NCBI RefSeq assembly: GCF_947500065.1
Contig: NZ_CANMQT010000010.1
Coordinates: 1-64,000 of the forward strand
Reading direction: 5' to 3'
From: an uncultured Aquimarina sp.
Lineage (GTDB): Bacteria > Bacteroidota > Bacteroidia > Flavobacteriales > Flavobacteriaceae
Length of the DNA: 64,000 bases
Positions within the stretch are counted from its first letter, which is position 1. Every line of letters starts with the position of its first letter. The position numbers were made by a program, and so were the translations under genes. Below the pieces are notes generated by a model that did not search any database, was not told where the DNA came from, and worked only from the letters and a program-made list of their open reading frames with translations. This document shows positions 43,945 through 53,100 of the stretch, piece after piece.

Positions 43945-45420
43945 TTACACTATTGGCTTCATTGCAGTCATTGAAGCTCTCAATCTAGCTCCTACAACCT
44001 CTATAGGATGGTTTCTTAAAGCGGCATTTACTTCAATTAACTTTGCATTATCAACACCATTACTTTTACCTTCGTCAAAAGCCTTACCAATCACATCAGT
44101 ATCGATCTTTTTCATAAAATCTCCTAGCAAAGGTTTACACGCATGATCGAATAAATAACATCCGTATTCTGCAGTATCAGAAATTACTCTATTCATTTCA
44201 AACAACTTCTTACGTGCAATTGTATTTGCAATAAGTGGAGTTTCATGTAAAGATTCATAGTACGCGGATTCTTCTATAATACCTGAAGAGGTCATCGCTT
44301 CGAATGCAAGCTCTACTCCTGCTCTTACCATAGCTACCATAAGTACTCCGTTATCATAAAACTCTTGTTCAGAAATCTCGACATCACCTGCTGGTGTTTT
44401 TTCAAATGCTGTTTCGCCTGTTGCCGCTCTCCACGATAATAAGTTTTTATCATCATTTGCCCAATCTTCCATCATTGTTTTAGAAAAATGGCCACCGATA
44501 ATATCATCCATATGCTTTTGGAATAATGGACGCATAATATCTTTTAATTCCTCTGAAAGTTCGAATGCTTTTACTTTTGAAGGATTTGACAATCTATCCA
44601 TCATATTTGTTATACCTCCATACTTTAATCCTTCTGTAATGGTTTCCCATCCGTACTGAATTAATTTAGAAGCATATCCTGCATCAATTCCTTTTTCTAC
44701 CATCTTATCAAAGCAAAGAATAGAACCCGTTTGTAACAGTCCACAAAGAATTGTTTGCTCGCCCATAAGGTCTGATTTAACCTCTGCTACAAAAGAAGAT
44801 TCTAAAACACCTGCTCTATCACCACCAGTTCCTACTGCATATGCTTTAGCTTGCGCCAATCCGTGATTTTGAGGATCATTCTCTGGATGCACTGCAATTA
44901 ATGTTGGTACTCCAAAACCTCTTTTATATTCTTCTCTAACCTCAGATCCAGGACATTTTGGTGCAACCATAATTACAGTTAAATCATCTCTAACCTGCAT
45001 TCCTTCTTCTACAATATTAAATCCATGAGAATACGATAATGTTGCTCCTTTTTTCATTAAAGGCATTACAGTATTTACTACTTGTGTATGCTGTTTATCA
45101 GGTGTAAGATTAATCACTACATCCGCATTTGGCACTAACTCTTCATAAGTCCCTACAGTAAATCCATTCTCTGATGCATTTTTATAGGATTGTCTTTTTT
45201 CTTTGATAGCTGCTTCACGAAGGGTATATGATATATCCAATCCAGAATCTCTCATATTTAATCCTTGATTCAATCCTTGTGCTCCGCAACCCACGATTAC
45301 TATTTTTTTCCCTTTAAGTACTTCAACTCCGTCTGTAAATTCAGAGGAGTCCATAAATCTACACTTTCCTAATTGTGTTAGTTGATCTCTTAATGATAGC
45401 GTATTAAAATAATTTGCCAT
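43945..45420 (-). CDS. ilvC: Ketol-acid reductoisomerase, class II (NADP+)
   Basis: 491 residues, the length of the long (E. coli-type) class II enzyme with duplicated C-terminal domain. The NADPH fold is IVIVGCGAQGLNQGLNMRDSG, with TLREAAIKEKR as the cofactor-choosing loop. VAPKCPGSEVREEYKRGFGVP and FVAEVKSDLMGEQTILCGLLQ hold Mg2+ ligands. It converts acetolactate and acetohydroxybutyrate to dihydroxy acids. Confidence 0.97.
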   Translation of the reverse strand: MANYFNTLSLRDQLTQLGKCRFMDSSEFTDGVEVLKGKKIVIVGCGAQGLNQGLNMRDSGLDISYTLREAAIKEKRQSYKNASENGFTVGTYEELVPNADVVINLTPDKQHTQVVNTVMPLMKKGATLSYSHGFNIVEEGMQVRDDLTVIMVAPKCPGSEVREEYKRGFGVPTLIAVHPENDPQNHGLAQAKAYAVGTGGDRAGVLESSFVAEVKSDLMGEQTILCGLLQTGSILCFDKMVEKGIDAGYASKLIQYGWETITEGLKYGGITNMMDRLSNPSKVKAFELSEELKDIMRPLFQKHMDDIIGGHFSKTMMEDWANDDKNLLSWRAATGETAFEKTPAGDVEISEQEFYDNGVLMVAMVRAGVELAFEAMTSSGIIEESAYYESLHETPLIANTIARKKLFEMNRVISDTAEYGCYLFDHACKPLLGDFMKKIDTDVIGKAFDEGKSNGVDNAKLIEVNAALRNHPIEVVGARLRASMTAMKPIV

Positions 45421-45503
45421 TTCCTTCTTAATTTGTGGTTACTTCCGTTTACACGGAAATCTATTTAATTTTGATTTCTAGTTGTTTATGTTGCCTGTAT
45501 CAT

Positions 45504-46037
45504 TTACAGGGCTTCTGTTCCAAAACTTTCGATTATTTTGGATATGTGCATTTTTTCTTTTGTAACAGCTATTCTACCAGAACGCACAAACTGCATTAAA
45601 CCATAAGGTTCTAACGTATCATATAACTTTTCTACCTCTTTACGTCTTCCTGTTTTTTCTAATACAAAAAACTCTGGTGTTACAGTGACGATATTGGCAT
45701 TGCTTTCTTTAATGACATTTTGTATCTGTCGTTCTTCAAACAATAATTTTGAAGCTACTTTAAACAATGCGGTTTCCTGATAAATAGTTTCATCATCTTT
45801 ATGATAAAAAGCTTTTATAACTTCTATTTGTTTTTCAATCTGACCCACTAGTTTCTTAACCTGTTCTTCAGTTATTTTTACTACGATAGTAAATCGAAAT
45901 ACATCTTTAATCTCTGAAACCGATGCCGTCATACTATCTAAATTAATATGACGCTTAAGGAAAATTGCAGATATTCTATTCAACAACCCTATATTATTCT
46001 CAGTATATACTGATATGGTATAACACTCTCTTTCCAT
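45504..46037 (-). CDS. ilvN: Acetolactate synthase small (regulatory) subunit
   Basis: 177 residues. An N-terminal ACT domain reads YTISVYTENNIGLLNRISAIFLKRHINLDSMTAS, followed by the C-terminal small-subunit domain (ELALFKVASK-like ETALFKVASK; FFVLEKTGRRKEVEKLYDTL). It gives feedback inhibition by valine and activates the large subunit. It lies 50 bp after ilvB; the spacer has an ATTCTAGC/GCTAGAAT hairpin at 46056-46075. Confidence 0.94.
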   Translation of the reverse strand: MERECYTISVYTENNIGLLNRISAIFLKRHINLDSMTASVSEIKDVFRFTIVVKITEEQVKKLVGQIEKQIEVIKAFYHKDDETIYQETALFKVASKLLFEERQIQNVIKESNANIVTVTPEFFVLEKTGRRKEVEKLYDTLEPYGLMQFVRSGRIAVTKEKMHISKIIESFGTEAL

Positions 46038-46055
46038 TATTATATCGTTTTATAG

Positions 46056-46075
46056 ATTCTAGCCTACGCTAGAAT
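46056..46075. repeat. ATTCTAGC/GCTAGAAT hairpin inside the ilv operon
   Basis: Perfect 8-bp arms around CTAC, the same family as 12961-12980, in the 50-bp gap between ilvB and ilvN. Such a stem could affect relative subunit expression. Confidence 0.6.
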
Positions 46076-46087
46076 GACAACTTCTTA

Positions 46088-47821
46088 TTACTCTAATCTT
46101 ATATCTGAAACTGAAGCTCCTGTTGGGATCATCGGAAACACATTATTTTCTTTTTCTACACATACTTCTAAAAAGTAAGGATCTTTTGAAGCAATCATCT
46201 CTTTGATTGCAGTTTGTAGATCTTCTCTTTTTGTCACTCTTTTCGCCTCTATATGATATCCTTTTGCAATGGTTACAAAATCTGGATTTACCATTTCTGT
46301 AGAAGCATATCGTTTATCAAAAAATAGTTGTTGCCATTGACGTACCATCCCTAAAAAATCATTATTCAGTACTACAATTTTCACAGGTACTTTAGTTTGA
46401 AAAATAGTTCCCAGTTCTTGTATTGTCATTTGATACCCTCCATCACCAATTATAGCAACAACTTCTCTTTCTGGGGCTCCCATTTTGGCTCCTATTGCAG
46501 CAGGTAGTGCAAAACCCATAGTTCCTAATCCTCCGGAAGTAACGTTACTTTTAGATTTTGTAAACTCGGCATATCTACAAGCAATCATTTGGTGTTGTCC
46601 TACATCTGAAACAATAACAGCATCCCCTTTGGTTTCCTCGTTAATTCCTCTTAACACTTCTCCCATAGAAAGACCTTCATTAGAAGGATACAGCTCCTCT
46701 TTGATTACCTTATCATATTCAATGGTATCAAAGTCTTTAAATTCTTGTAACCACGACTCATGCTTTTTAGGGGCTACCATAGGAAGTATATTGGCTAATG
46801 TCTTCTTCACATTACCCATAACGGCAACATCCGCCTCTACATTTTTATTTATTTCTGCCGGATCAATCTCGAAATGGATAACTTTAGCCTGTTTCGCATA
46901 GGTTTCTAAATTACCTGTAACACGATCATCAAAACGCATTCCTATTGCTAATAACAAATCACATTCATTAGTGAGTTTATTAGGTCCATAATTACCGTGC
47001 ATTCCTACCATACCTACATTAAGAGGATGAGCTGTTGGCAAAGCAGATAACCCTAGAATTGTCCACGCAGATGGAATACCTGATTTTTCAACAAAATCTT
47101 TTAATTCTTCTTCCGCTTCTCCAAGAATAACTCCTTGACCAAAAACAATCATTGGTTTTTTTGCGTTATTAATCAAATCAGCTGCCTGCTCTAATGTTTT
47201 AGGGTCTGTTTCCGGAACTGGTTTATAACTTCTAACTCCTTTACAGGTTGAGTATTTGAAATCGAGTTCTCCAAACTGAGCATCTTTTGTAATATCAATA
47301 AGAACAGGACCTGGACGACCTGAACGCGCAATATAAAACGCTTTCGCTAACACAGAAGGGATATCCTCTGCTTTGGTTACCTGATGATTCCATTTTGTAA
47401 TTGGAGTAGAGATTCCTATAATATCTGTTTCCTGAAAAGCATCGGATCCTAATAAATGAGAACCTACCTGACCTGTAATACACACCATAGGTGTAGAATC
47501 AATTTGCGCATCCGCTATTCCTGTTACAAAATTAGTTGCTCCTGGTCCCGATGTAGCAATAGCTACTCCTACTTTACCACTTGTCCTAGCATACCCTTGC
47601 GCAGCATGCGTTGCTCCCTGCTCATGTCTGGTAAGTACATGATGTAATTTATCCCGAAACTTATAAAGCTCATCATATACTGGCATAATAGCACCGCCAG
47701 GATATCCGTAAATTAAATCTACACCTTCGGCTAACAGACAATGTATTACTGCTTCAGCTCCTGTCATTTGACCGGTAGTTTCTTTAGTTTCTTTTTCTAT
47801 TGTTTGCGTTTGTGTTTCCAT
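46088..47821 (-). CDS. ilvB: Acetolactate synthase large (catalytic) subunit
   Basis: 577 residues. GVDLIYGYPGGAIMPVYDEL with the catalytic Glu in TRHEQGATHAAQGYAR marks the N-terminal TPP domain. The middle domain is the FAD-binding type. VAIIGDGGYQMTIQELGTI is the C-terminal TPP/Mg2+ motif (GDG...N-like). It condenses pyruvate with pyruvate or 2-oxobutanoate. Located 45 bp after ilvD. Confidence 0.97.
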   Translation of the reverse strand: METQTQTIEKETKETTGQMTGAEAVIHCLLAEGVDLIYGYPGGAIMPVYDELYKFRDKLHHVLTRHEQGATHAAQGYARTSGKVGVAIATSGPGATNFVTGIADAQIDSTPMVCITGQVGSHLLGSDAFQETDIIGISTPITKWNHQVTKAEDIPSVLAKAFYIARSGRPGPVLIDITKDAQFGELDFKYSTCKGVRSYKPVPETDPKTLEQAADLINNAKKPMIVFGQGVILGEAEEELKDFVEKSGIPSAWTILGLSALPTAHPLNVGMVGMHGNYGPNKLTNECDLLLAIGMRFDDRVTGNLETYAKQAKVIHFEIDPAEINKNVEADVAVMGNVKKTLANILPMVAPKKHESWLQEFKDFDTIEYDKVIKEELYPSNEGLSMGEVLRGINEETKGDAVIVSDVGQHQMIACRYAEFTKSKSNVTSGGLGTMGFALPAAIGAKMGAPEREVVAIIGDGGYQMTIQELGTIFQTKVPVKIVVLNNDFLGMVRQWQQLFFDKRYASTEMVNPDFVTIAKGYHIEAKRVTKREDLQTAIKEMIASKDPYFLEVCVEKENNVFPMIPTGASVSDIRLE

Positions 47822-47866
47822 TACGCTATATTTTTTTATACTCCAGTTATACTGGAATGTTTTTTT

Positions 47867-49543
47867 TTAGAATTCGTCTGTTACACATCCTTGAGATGCA
47901 GATGAAACTGTGTTTGCATATTTATATAAAACTCCTTTGCTGAATTTCAATGGTGGTTGAACCCAAGAAGCTCTTCTTTTTTTAATTTCTTCCTCCTCAA
48001 TTGCAACTGAAATAGAATTTGTTTCCGCATCAATGGTGATAACATCTCCATCTTCTACTAATGCAATTAAACCTCCTTCTTGTGCTTCTGGAGTGATATG
48101 TCCCACTACAAATCCATGAGTTCCTCCCGAGAATCTTCCGTCAGTAATTAATGCTACATCTTTACCAAGACCCGCTCCCATAATTGCCGCTGTTGGTTTT
48201 AACATTTCAGGCATTCCGGGACCTCCTTTTGGACCTTCGTACCTAATGACGACTACATTTCCTTTCTCTACTAATCCATCTCTTATTCCATCATTAGCAT
48301 CATATTCACTGTTAAATACTTTTGCTTTCCCTTGAAAACGTAATCCTTCTTTACCCGTAATTTTCGCTACACAACCATCTTCGGACAGGTTTCCAAACAT
48401 TATTCTCAAATGTCCGGTAGGTTTTATAGGTGTTTCTATAGGTTTGATTACATCTTGTCCTTCTGTAAGGTCAGGAACATCTAACAGGTTTTCTGCCAGC
48501 GTTTTTCCTGTAACAGTCAAACAATCTCCATGTAACAATCCTTTCTTTAATAAATATTTAAGTACCGCGGGAATTCCTCCAACTTCATGCACATCTTCCA
48601 TCAAATATTTCCCACTTGGTTTCAGATCTGCCAAAAATGGAGTTTCATCACTTATTCTCTGAAAATCAGCTAATGTAAACTCTACATCCGCAGCTCTGGC
48701 AATCGCTAAAAAGTGTAATACAGCATTGGTAGAACCTCCTAGTACGGTAACCAATCGAATAGCATTCTCTAAAGATTTTTTGGTGACAATATCTAATGGT
48801 TTAATATCTTTTTCTAAAAGTGTTCGCATTGCACGTCCTGCAGCGATACTCTCTTCTTCTTTATTGTTACTGATCGCAGGATTTGATGAATTATATGGCA
48901 ACGACATTCCTAAAGCTTCTATTGCAGAAGCCATCGTATTAGCAGTATACATTCCTCCACAAGCTCCTGCTCCTGGACATGCTTTTTCTATCACACTCTT
49001 ATATTCGTTCTGAGTAATAGTTCCTGCAACCTTTTCTCCCCATGCTTCAAAAGCCGAAACCACATCCAATTTCTTGCCTGCATGTAATCCAGAGGCAATC
49101 GTACCTCCATATACCAAAATCGATGGGCGATTTAATCGTAACATTGCCATTAATGCTCCTGGCATATTTTTATCACAACCTACTACAGTCACCATTCCGT
49201 CATATGACATTGCCTGAACCACAGTTTCCATAGAATCCGCAATTACATCTCTAGAGGGTAGTGAGAAACGCATTCCTGGTGTTCCCATAGAAATACCATC
49301 GCTAACACCTATGGTATTAAATATCAATCCTACCACATCCTCTTGTTGCGTCCCTTGCTTTACTAGTTTTGCCAAATCATTAAGATGCATATTACAAGGA
49401 TTCCCTTCGTAACCTGTACTTGCAATACCAACCAGAGGTTTTTTAAAATCTTCGTCAGTCAACCCGATAGCATGAAGCATTGCCTGAGCAGCTGGTTGCG
49501 TATCGTCTTGTGTTACTTGTTTGCTATATTTATTAATGCTCAT
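47867..49543 (-). CDS. ilvD: Dihydroxy-acid dehydratase
   Basis: 558 residues. Fe-S ligands are seen in GNPCNMHL, VVGCDKNMPGALMA and CPGAGACGGMYTANTM. The C-terminus has GRFSGGTHGFVVGHITPEA, a hallmark of the IlvD/Edd family. It makes the 2-keto acids leading to valine and isoleucine. It is the first structural gene of the ilv operon, about 250 bp after the second of two leader-peptide/terminator modules. Confidence 0.97.
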   Translation of the reverse strand: MSINKYSKQVTQDDTQPAAQAMLHAIGLTDEDFKKPLVGIASTGYEGNPCNMHLNDLAKLVKQGTQQEDVVGLIFNTIGVSDGISMGTPGMRFSLPSRDVIADSMETVVQAMSYDGMVTVVGCDKNMPGALMAMLRLNRPSILVYGGTIASGLHAGKKLDVVSAFEAWGEKVAGTITQNEYKSVIEKACPGAGACGGMYTANTMASAIEALGMSLPYNSSNPAISNNKEEESIAAGRAMRTLLEKDIKPLDIVTKKSLENAIRLVTVLGGSTNAVLHFLAIARAADVEFTLADFQRISDETPFLADLKPSGKYLMEDVHEVGGIPAVLKYLLKKGLLHGDCLTVTGKTLAENLLDVPDLTEGQDVIKPIETPIKPTGHLRIMFGNLSEDGCVAKITGKEGLRFQGKAKVFNSEYDANDGIRDGLVEKGNVVVIRYEGPKGGPGMPEMLKPTAAIMGAGLGKDVALITDGRFSGGTHGFVVGHITPEAQEGGLIALVEDGDVITIDAETNSISVAIEEEEIKKRRASWVQPPLKFSKGVLYKYANTVSSASQGCVTDEF

Positions 49544-49795
49544 TCCTTTTGAATGTGAATTTTTTATTAATTTCTTAAAATTTTAACCGTTTTTTTGACA
49601 AATCCATGATCAATCAAATAAACTACAGTATAAAACTATTTCGTAATGACTAAACTGTTGATTTTTATTCAATAAGCTTACAACATCCAACCACTATCAA
49701 ACACAATTTAAACACTGATTACCAGTCACTTACACTCATTTTATTTACAATCACTATTTGTTAATTTTTGTTACACATTATTTTTTGACATAAAA

Positions 49796-49824
49796 AAACT
49801 CCCTTCAAATTTCGAAGGGAGTTT
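49796..49824 (-). terminator. ilv attenuator terminator 1 (proximal)
   Basis: On the minus strand AAACTCCCTTC and GAAGGGAGTTT form an 11-bp stem with a 7-base loop, followed by TTTTTTT. It lies 26 bp after the stop of leader peptide 1. GAGGGA at that stop can pair with its 5' arm (TCCCTT), an alternative to the terminator, though with only about 6 bp. Confidence 0.85.
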
Positions 49825-49849
49825 AGTATATAAATTATATCAATATCCC

Positions 49850-49915
49850 TCAGCGTAGCGAAATAATCACGACGATACTAATGACATTGATACTAATATT
49901 CTTTATTGCTTTCAT
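49850..49915 (-). CDS. ilv leader peptide 1 (21 aa, proximal)
   Basis: The frame reads MKAIKNISINVISIVVII, then SLR and TGA; an ATG two codons earlier (49921) is also possible, but the MK start aligns with leader 2. Seven of 21 codons are Ile, three Val and one Leu. It sits in front of a hairpin with a T run and then the ilvD-B-N-C-A operon, as expected for a translation-coupled attenuator sensing Ile- and Val-tRNA. Confidence 0.8.
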   Translation of the reverse strand: MKAIKNISINVISIVVIISLR

Positions 49916-49937
49916 TACCATCTTTTAAATATGGGTT

Positions 49938-49971
49938 AAAAAAAATCCCTTTACTTACGCAAAGGGATTTT
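49938..49971 (-). terminator. ilv attenuator terminator 2 (distal)
   Basis: On the minus strand AAAATCCCTTT and AAAGGGATTTT form an 11-bp stem around GCGTAAGT, followed by TTTTT. The sequence AAAGGGAT overlapping the stop codon of leader 2 (49993-50000) is identical to its 3' arm and can therefore pair with its 5' arm, giving a clear antiterminator choice. Confidence 0.88.
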
Positions 49972-49999
49972 AATATGTTTTATATTATAGATATCCCTT

Positions 50000-50065
50000 T
50001 CATCGCGGTGAAATAATCACGACGTTACTAATGACATTAATAATATTGATGTTGCTTGTTTTCAT
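50000..50065 (-). CDS. ilv leader peptide 2 (21 aa, distal)
   Basis: MKTSNINIINVISNVVII, then SPR and TGA. It contains six Ile and three Val in 21 residues and shares the core NVIS-x-VVIIS and 21-residue length with leader 1, so one module is probably a duplicate of the other. The promoter should lie at 50066-50160, an AT-rich stretch; a TTCG-N20-TAGAATTTG on the minus strand is a weak candidate. Confidence 0.82.
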   Translation of the reverse strand: MKTSNINIINVISNVVIISPR

Positions 50066-50164
50066 TTATGTGGTAAATATAACAAATAATATTTCTTAAA
50101 AACAAATTCTATATTTTTTTAAAATAAAAAACGAACTACCAAAACAAAAACAAGCTACTTAAAA

Positions 50165-53100
50165 TCAACGTTTTATCAATTTTAGTATTTCAACTGTATT
50201 ACTTGTCTGTACTTTTACAAAATAGTTCCCCGATTCTGTGATATCACTACCAAAGCTTATTTCTCCAGGGTTTTCATCATAATTCTTACGTATTATCACT
50301 TTACCTAGTATATCATAAATAACAACAGTTAACTTATTACCATCTAGTTTAGACGTATCAATTGTAAACACATGGTTAAACGGATTTGGATACAATCGAA
50401 GCTTATTTATTTCTGTCTTTAATTTCAGATCAGAACCTCCTACAACAACAGTATAATCTTCATACTCTCCAAAACGCACATCATTTGTACCTGTGTCACA
50501 AGGGTTATTTTCTACATCATAATACGATACTAATAAACGCATTCTGGTAGCTCCTGTTTTTGCATTTTGCGGCACAGCTACAGATACATCACCTATAAGA
50601 CCAGTAGTCTTAGTTAATGTAAAGGTTTCTCCAGAATCCGCAAAATCACCATCTTGGTTCCAATCAAAGAAAGCATAGATCTCATCATCTGTTCCTTGTT
50701 GGTAAACAGCAATAGTTACTCTTAGATTATGATTTGTTCCTGCGCTTACATTGGCTGAAATTGATGTAAAATCATCATATCCAGAAGCATTTCTTACCGA
50801 AGTATTATTGATTCCTGCAAAGGTAACATTTGTAATCCCTTCTGGACCACCATTTCCTGTTGCAGAACAATAGGTAACATTCGTTTGACAAGGGCTACAT
50901 GAACCTCCACAATCTACTCCCGTTTCATTACCATTCTGAATACCATCGGTACACGTTGCTCCCGTTGTACCACCAACAATTACCGTATAATCTTCTACTT
51001 CGTCTCCTTCTGTTGTACCACAAGGTGATGGGTTACTAGACCATCTATAACGAACCCGTAATCTAGTTGAACCATTTTGGGCATTATTTGGTATTACTAC
51101 TGTGGCAGATCCAGATCCTGTGCCTCTTGGCTTCATCAAAACCTCTTCTCCTAGATCCTCAAAATCTCCATCTTGATTCCAGTCGATCCAACCTCCAACT
51201 ACATTAGCGTTCCAATTAGAAGAAACTATCCCAGGAGTAACCGTTAACGTTACTGAAGCTCCTTTTTGAACACTTGTACTCTGAGAAGTGAAATCTGAAT
51301 AAGCACTATTCTGGCTTGTATTAGAAATTGATCCAAAGGTCACTTCGGCTACATAATTAGTGCCTTGTCTACCAGCATTACAATAAGTTACATTTGTATT
51401 ACACGGCGTGCAATCAGGACCACCACAATCTACTCCCGTTTCATTACCATTCTGGATTCCATCATTACAGGTTGGGTTTACTGTACAAGGATTACAATCA
51501 GGTCCGCCACAATCTACACCTGTCTCATTTCCATTTTGAATACCATCGTTACAAGTTGGGTTTGAACTTCCACCTTTAATAAATACAAAATAATCTTCTA
51601 CTTCATCACCATTAGTTCTTGCTGTTCCACAAGGCTCAGGGGCAGTATGTATTTTATAACGTACTCTTAATCTGGTGGCACCATTTTTTGCGGTATTAGG
51701 TACTACAACTGTTGTTGTTACACCACCGGCACCATTGGTTGTCAATAAAACTTCTTCACCAGCATCCGTAAAATCTCCATCTTTATTCCAATCAATCCAA
51801 GCTCCAAAATAATTAGGATCCCAGGATGTGATTCCTGGATTAACCGTTAAAGTAACAGGCTCGCCTTTAGTAACGTTAGTTCCTAGGTTGGTAAAATCAG
51901 AATACCCACCATTTTCACTTTTATTAGAGATATCCCCAAAGATAACTTCGGCTATATAATTTGTACCTTGATAACCCGCAGCACAGTAATTTGTAGGCAT
52001 AGGATCAGAATTTCCATCCGTGATACTAAAATTAGCATTTGTAATATCGAAAAAGATATTATTCGTACCTCTTACCATAATTCTATTTACACCTCCTTCA
52101 TTGTCTGGTATTGTAATTTGTTGAGAACCATCGTTAGGTACTGCAGAAGCTAATGTTATTGGGTATGTATTTCCACCATCTGTAGATAATAAAATATCAA
52201 CATTCGCTGCATTCACTCCATTTCCTGTGGTTCCTGCTACGTTCCAAGTTACCGTTTGCGTAGAACCTACTGGCGCATCAAATCTAGTGTTTTGAGAAGT
52301 GATCACAAAAGGACCAGCAGTTCCACTTACCGTAATAACAGCATCTTTAGAATCTGTATTACCTCCTCCCGGATGGTTATCTCTTACTGTAAATCTAAAA
52401 TTCATCGTTCTAGCAACAGAAGGTGTTACCTCCCATTCAGAAGAAGCATTTCCTGCTTTTATCGTAGTAAGATTAGGCATATATCGATTTGGAGATACTG
52501 AAGGAGGTTTATAACGGAATACAGGACCGTTAGTTGAATTAGCACGAGGAGGCATAGGAGCTATTTCCTTATCCATTTGGTTCCAAGTATACGTTAGTTG
52601 ATCAGCCGTATTAGCATCAGTAGCTGATCCTTCTAATATAAATGGAGTAGATCTTGGAATTGTATAATTACCTCCTATATTAGCTGCTGGTGCACTATTA
52701 CCTATTGATCTTAATGTAGCACAACCTGCTGTGTTTACAATATGATTCCACATTTCATCTATTTGTTTCGCATGAAAAAAAACATATTGCGTATTTTCTG
52801 TATTAGGAGCACAGCCTGTATATGCCATGATACTATTACCTCCTCCTGGTTCAACAGCACCTTCGTCAAGACGATTACCACCACATGAGTTATTAAACGA
52901 ATGGTTAGCACCGAATTGATGGCCTATTTCGTGAACGAATGTGCGAAAGAAATAATCCGCGACAGATGTGAAAGGATGTGCACCTGTAGATCCTTCAGCC
53001 TTCCTATCAAGACATACAGCATTTAAAGCCCCACGTCCAGTCCCATCTGAATCTAAAACATGACCAATATCATAGTTAGCATTACCAATTGCAGCATCAA

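Larger units (their letters stand above)
49544..50164 (-). other. ilv operon leader region with two attenuator modules
   Basis: About 620 bp between the protease stop and the ilvD start. From the promoter side: AT-rich promoter region, leader 2, terminator 2, leader 1, terminator 1, then about 250 bp of plain AT-rich DNA before ilvD, in which I see nothing. The two modules have the same order, spacing and peptide core. Confidence 0.8.

Noticed and set aside
47830..47860. CTCCAGTTATACTGGAAT hairpin between ilvD and ilvB as a terminator
   Set aside because: Short stem with no T run on the minus strand; more likely a decayed dispersed hairpin inside the operon.
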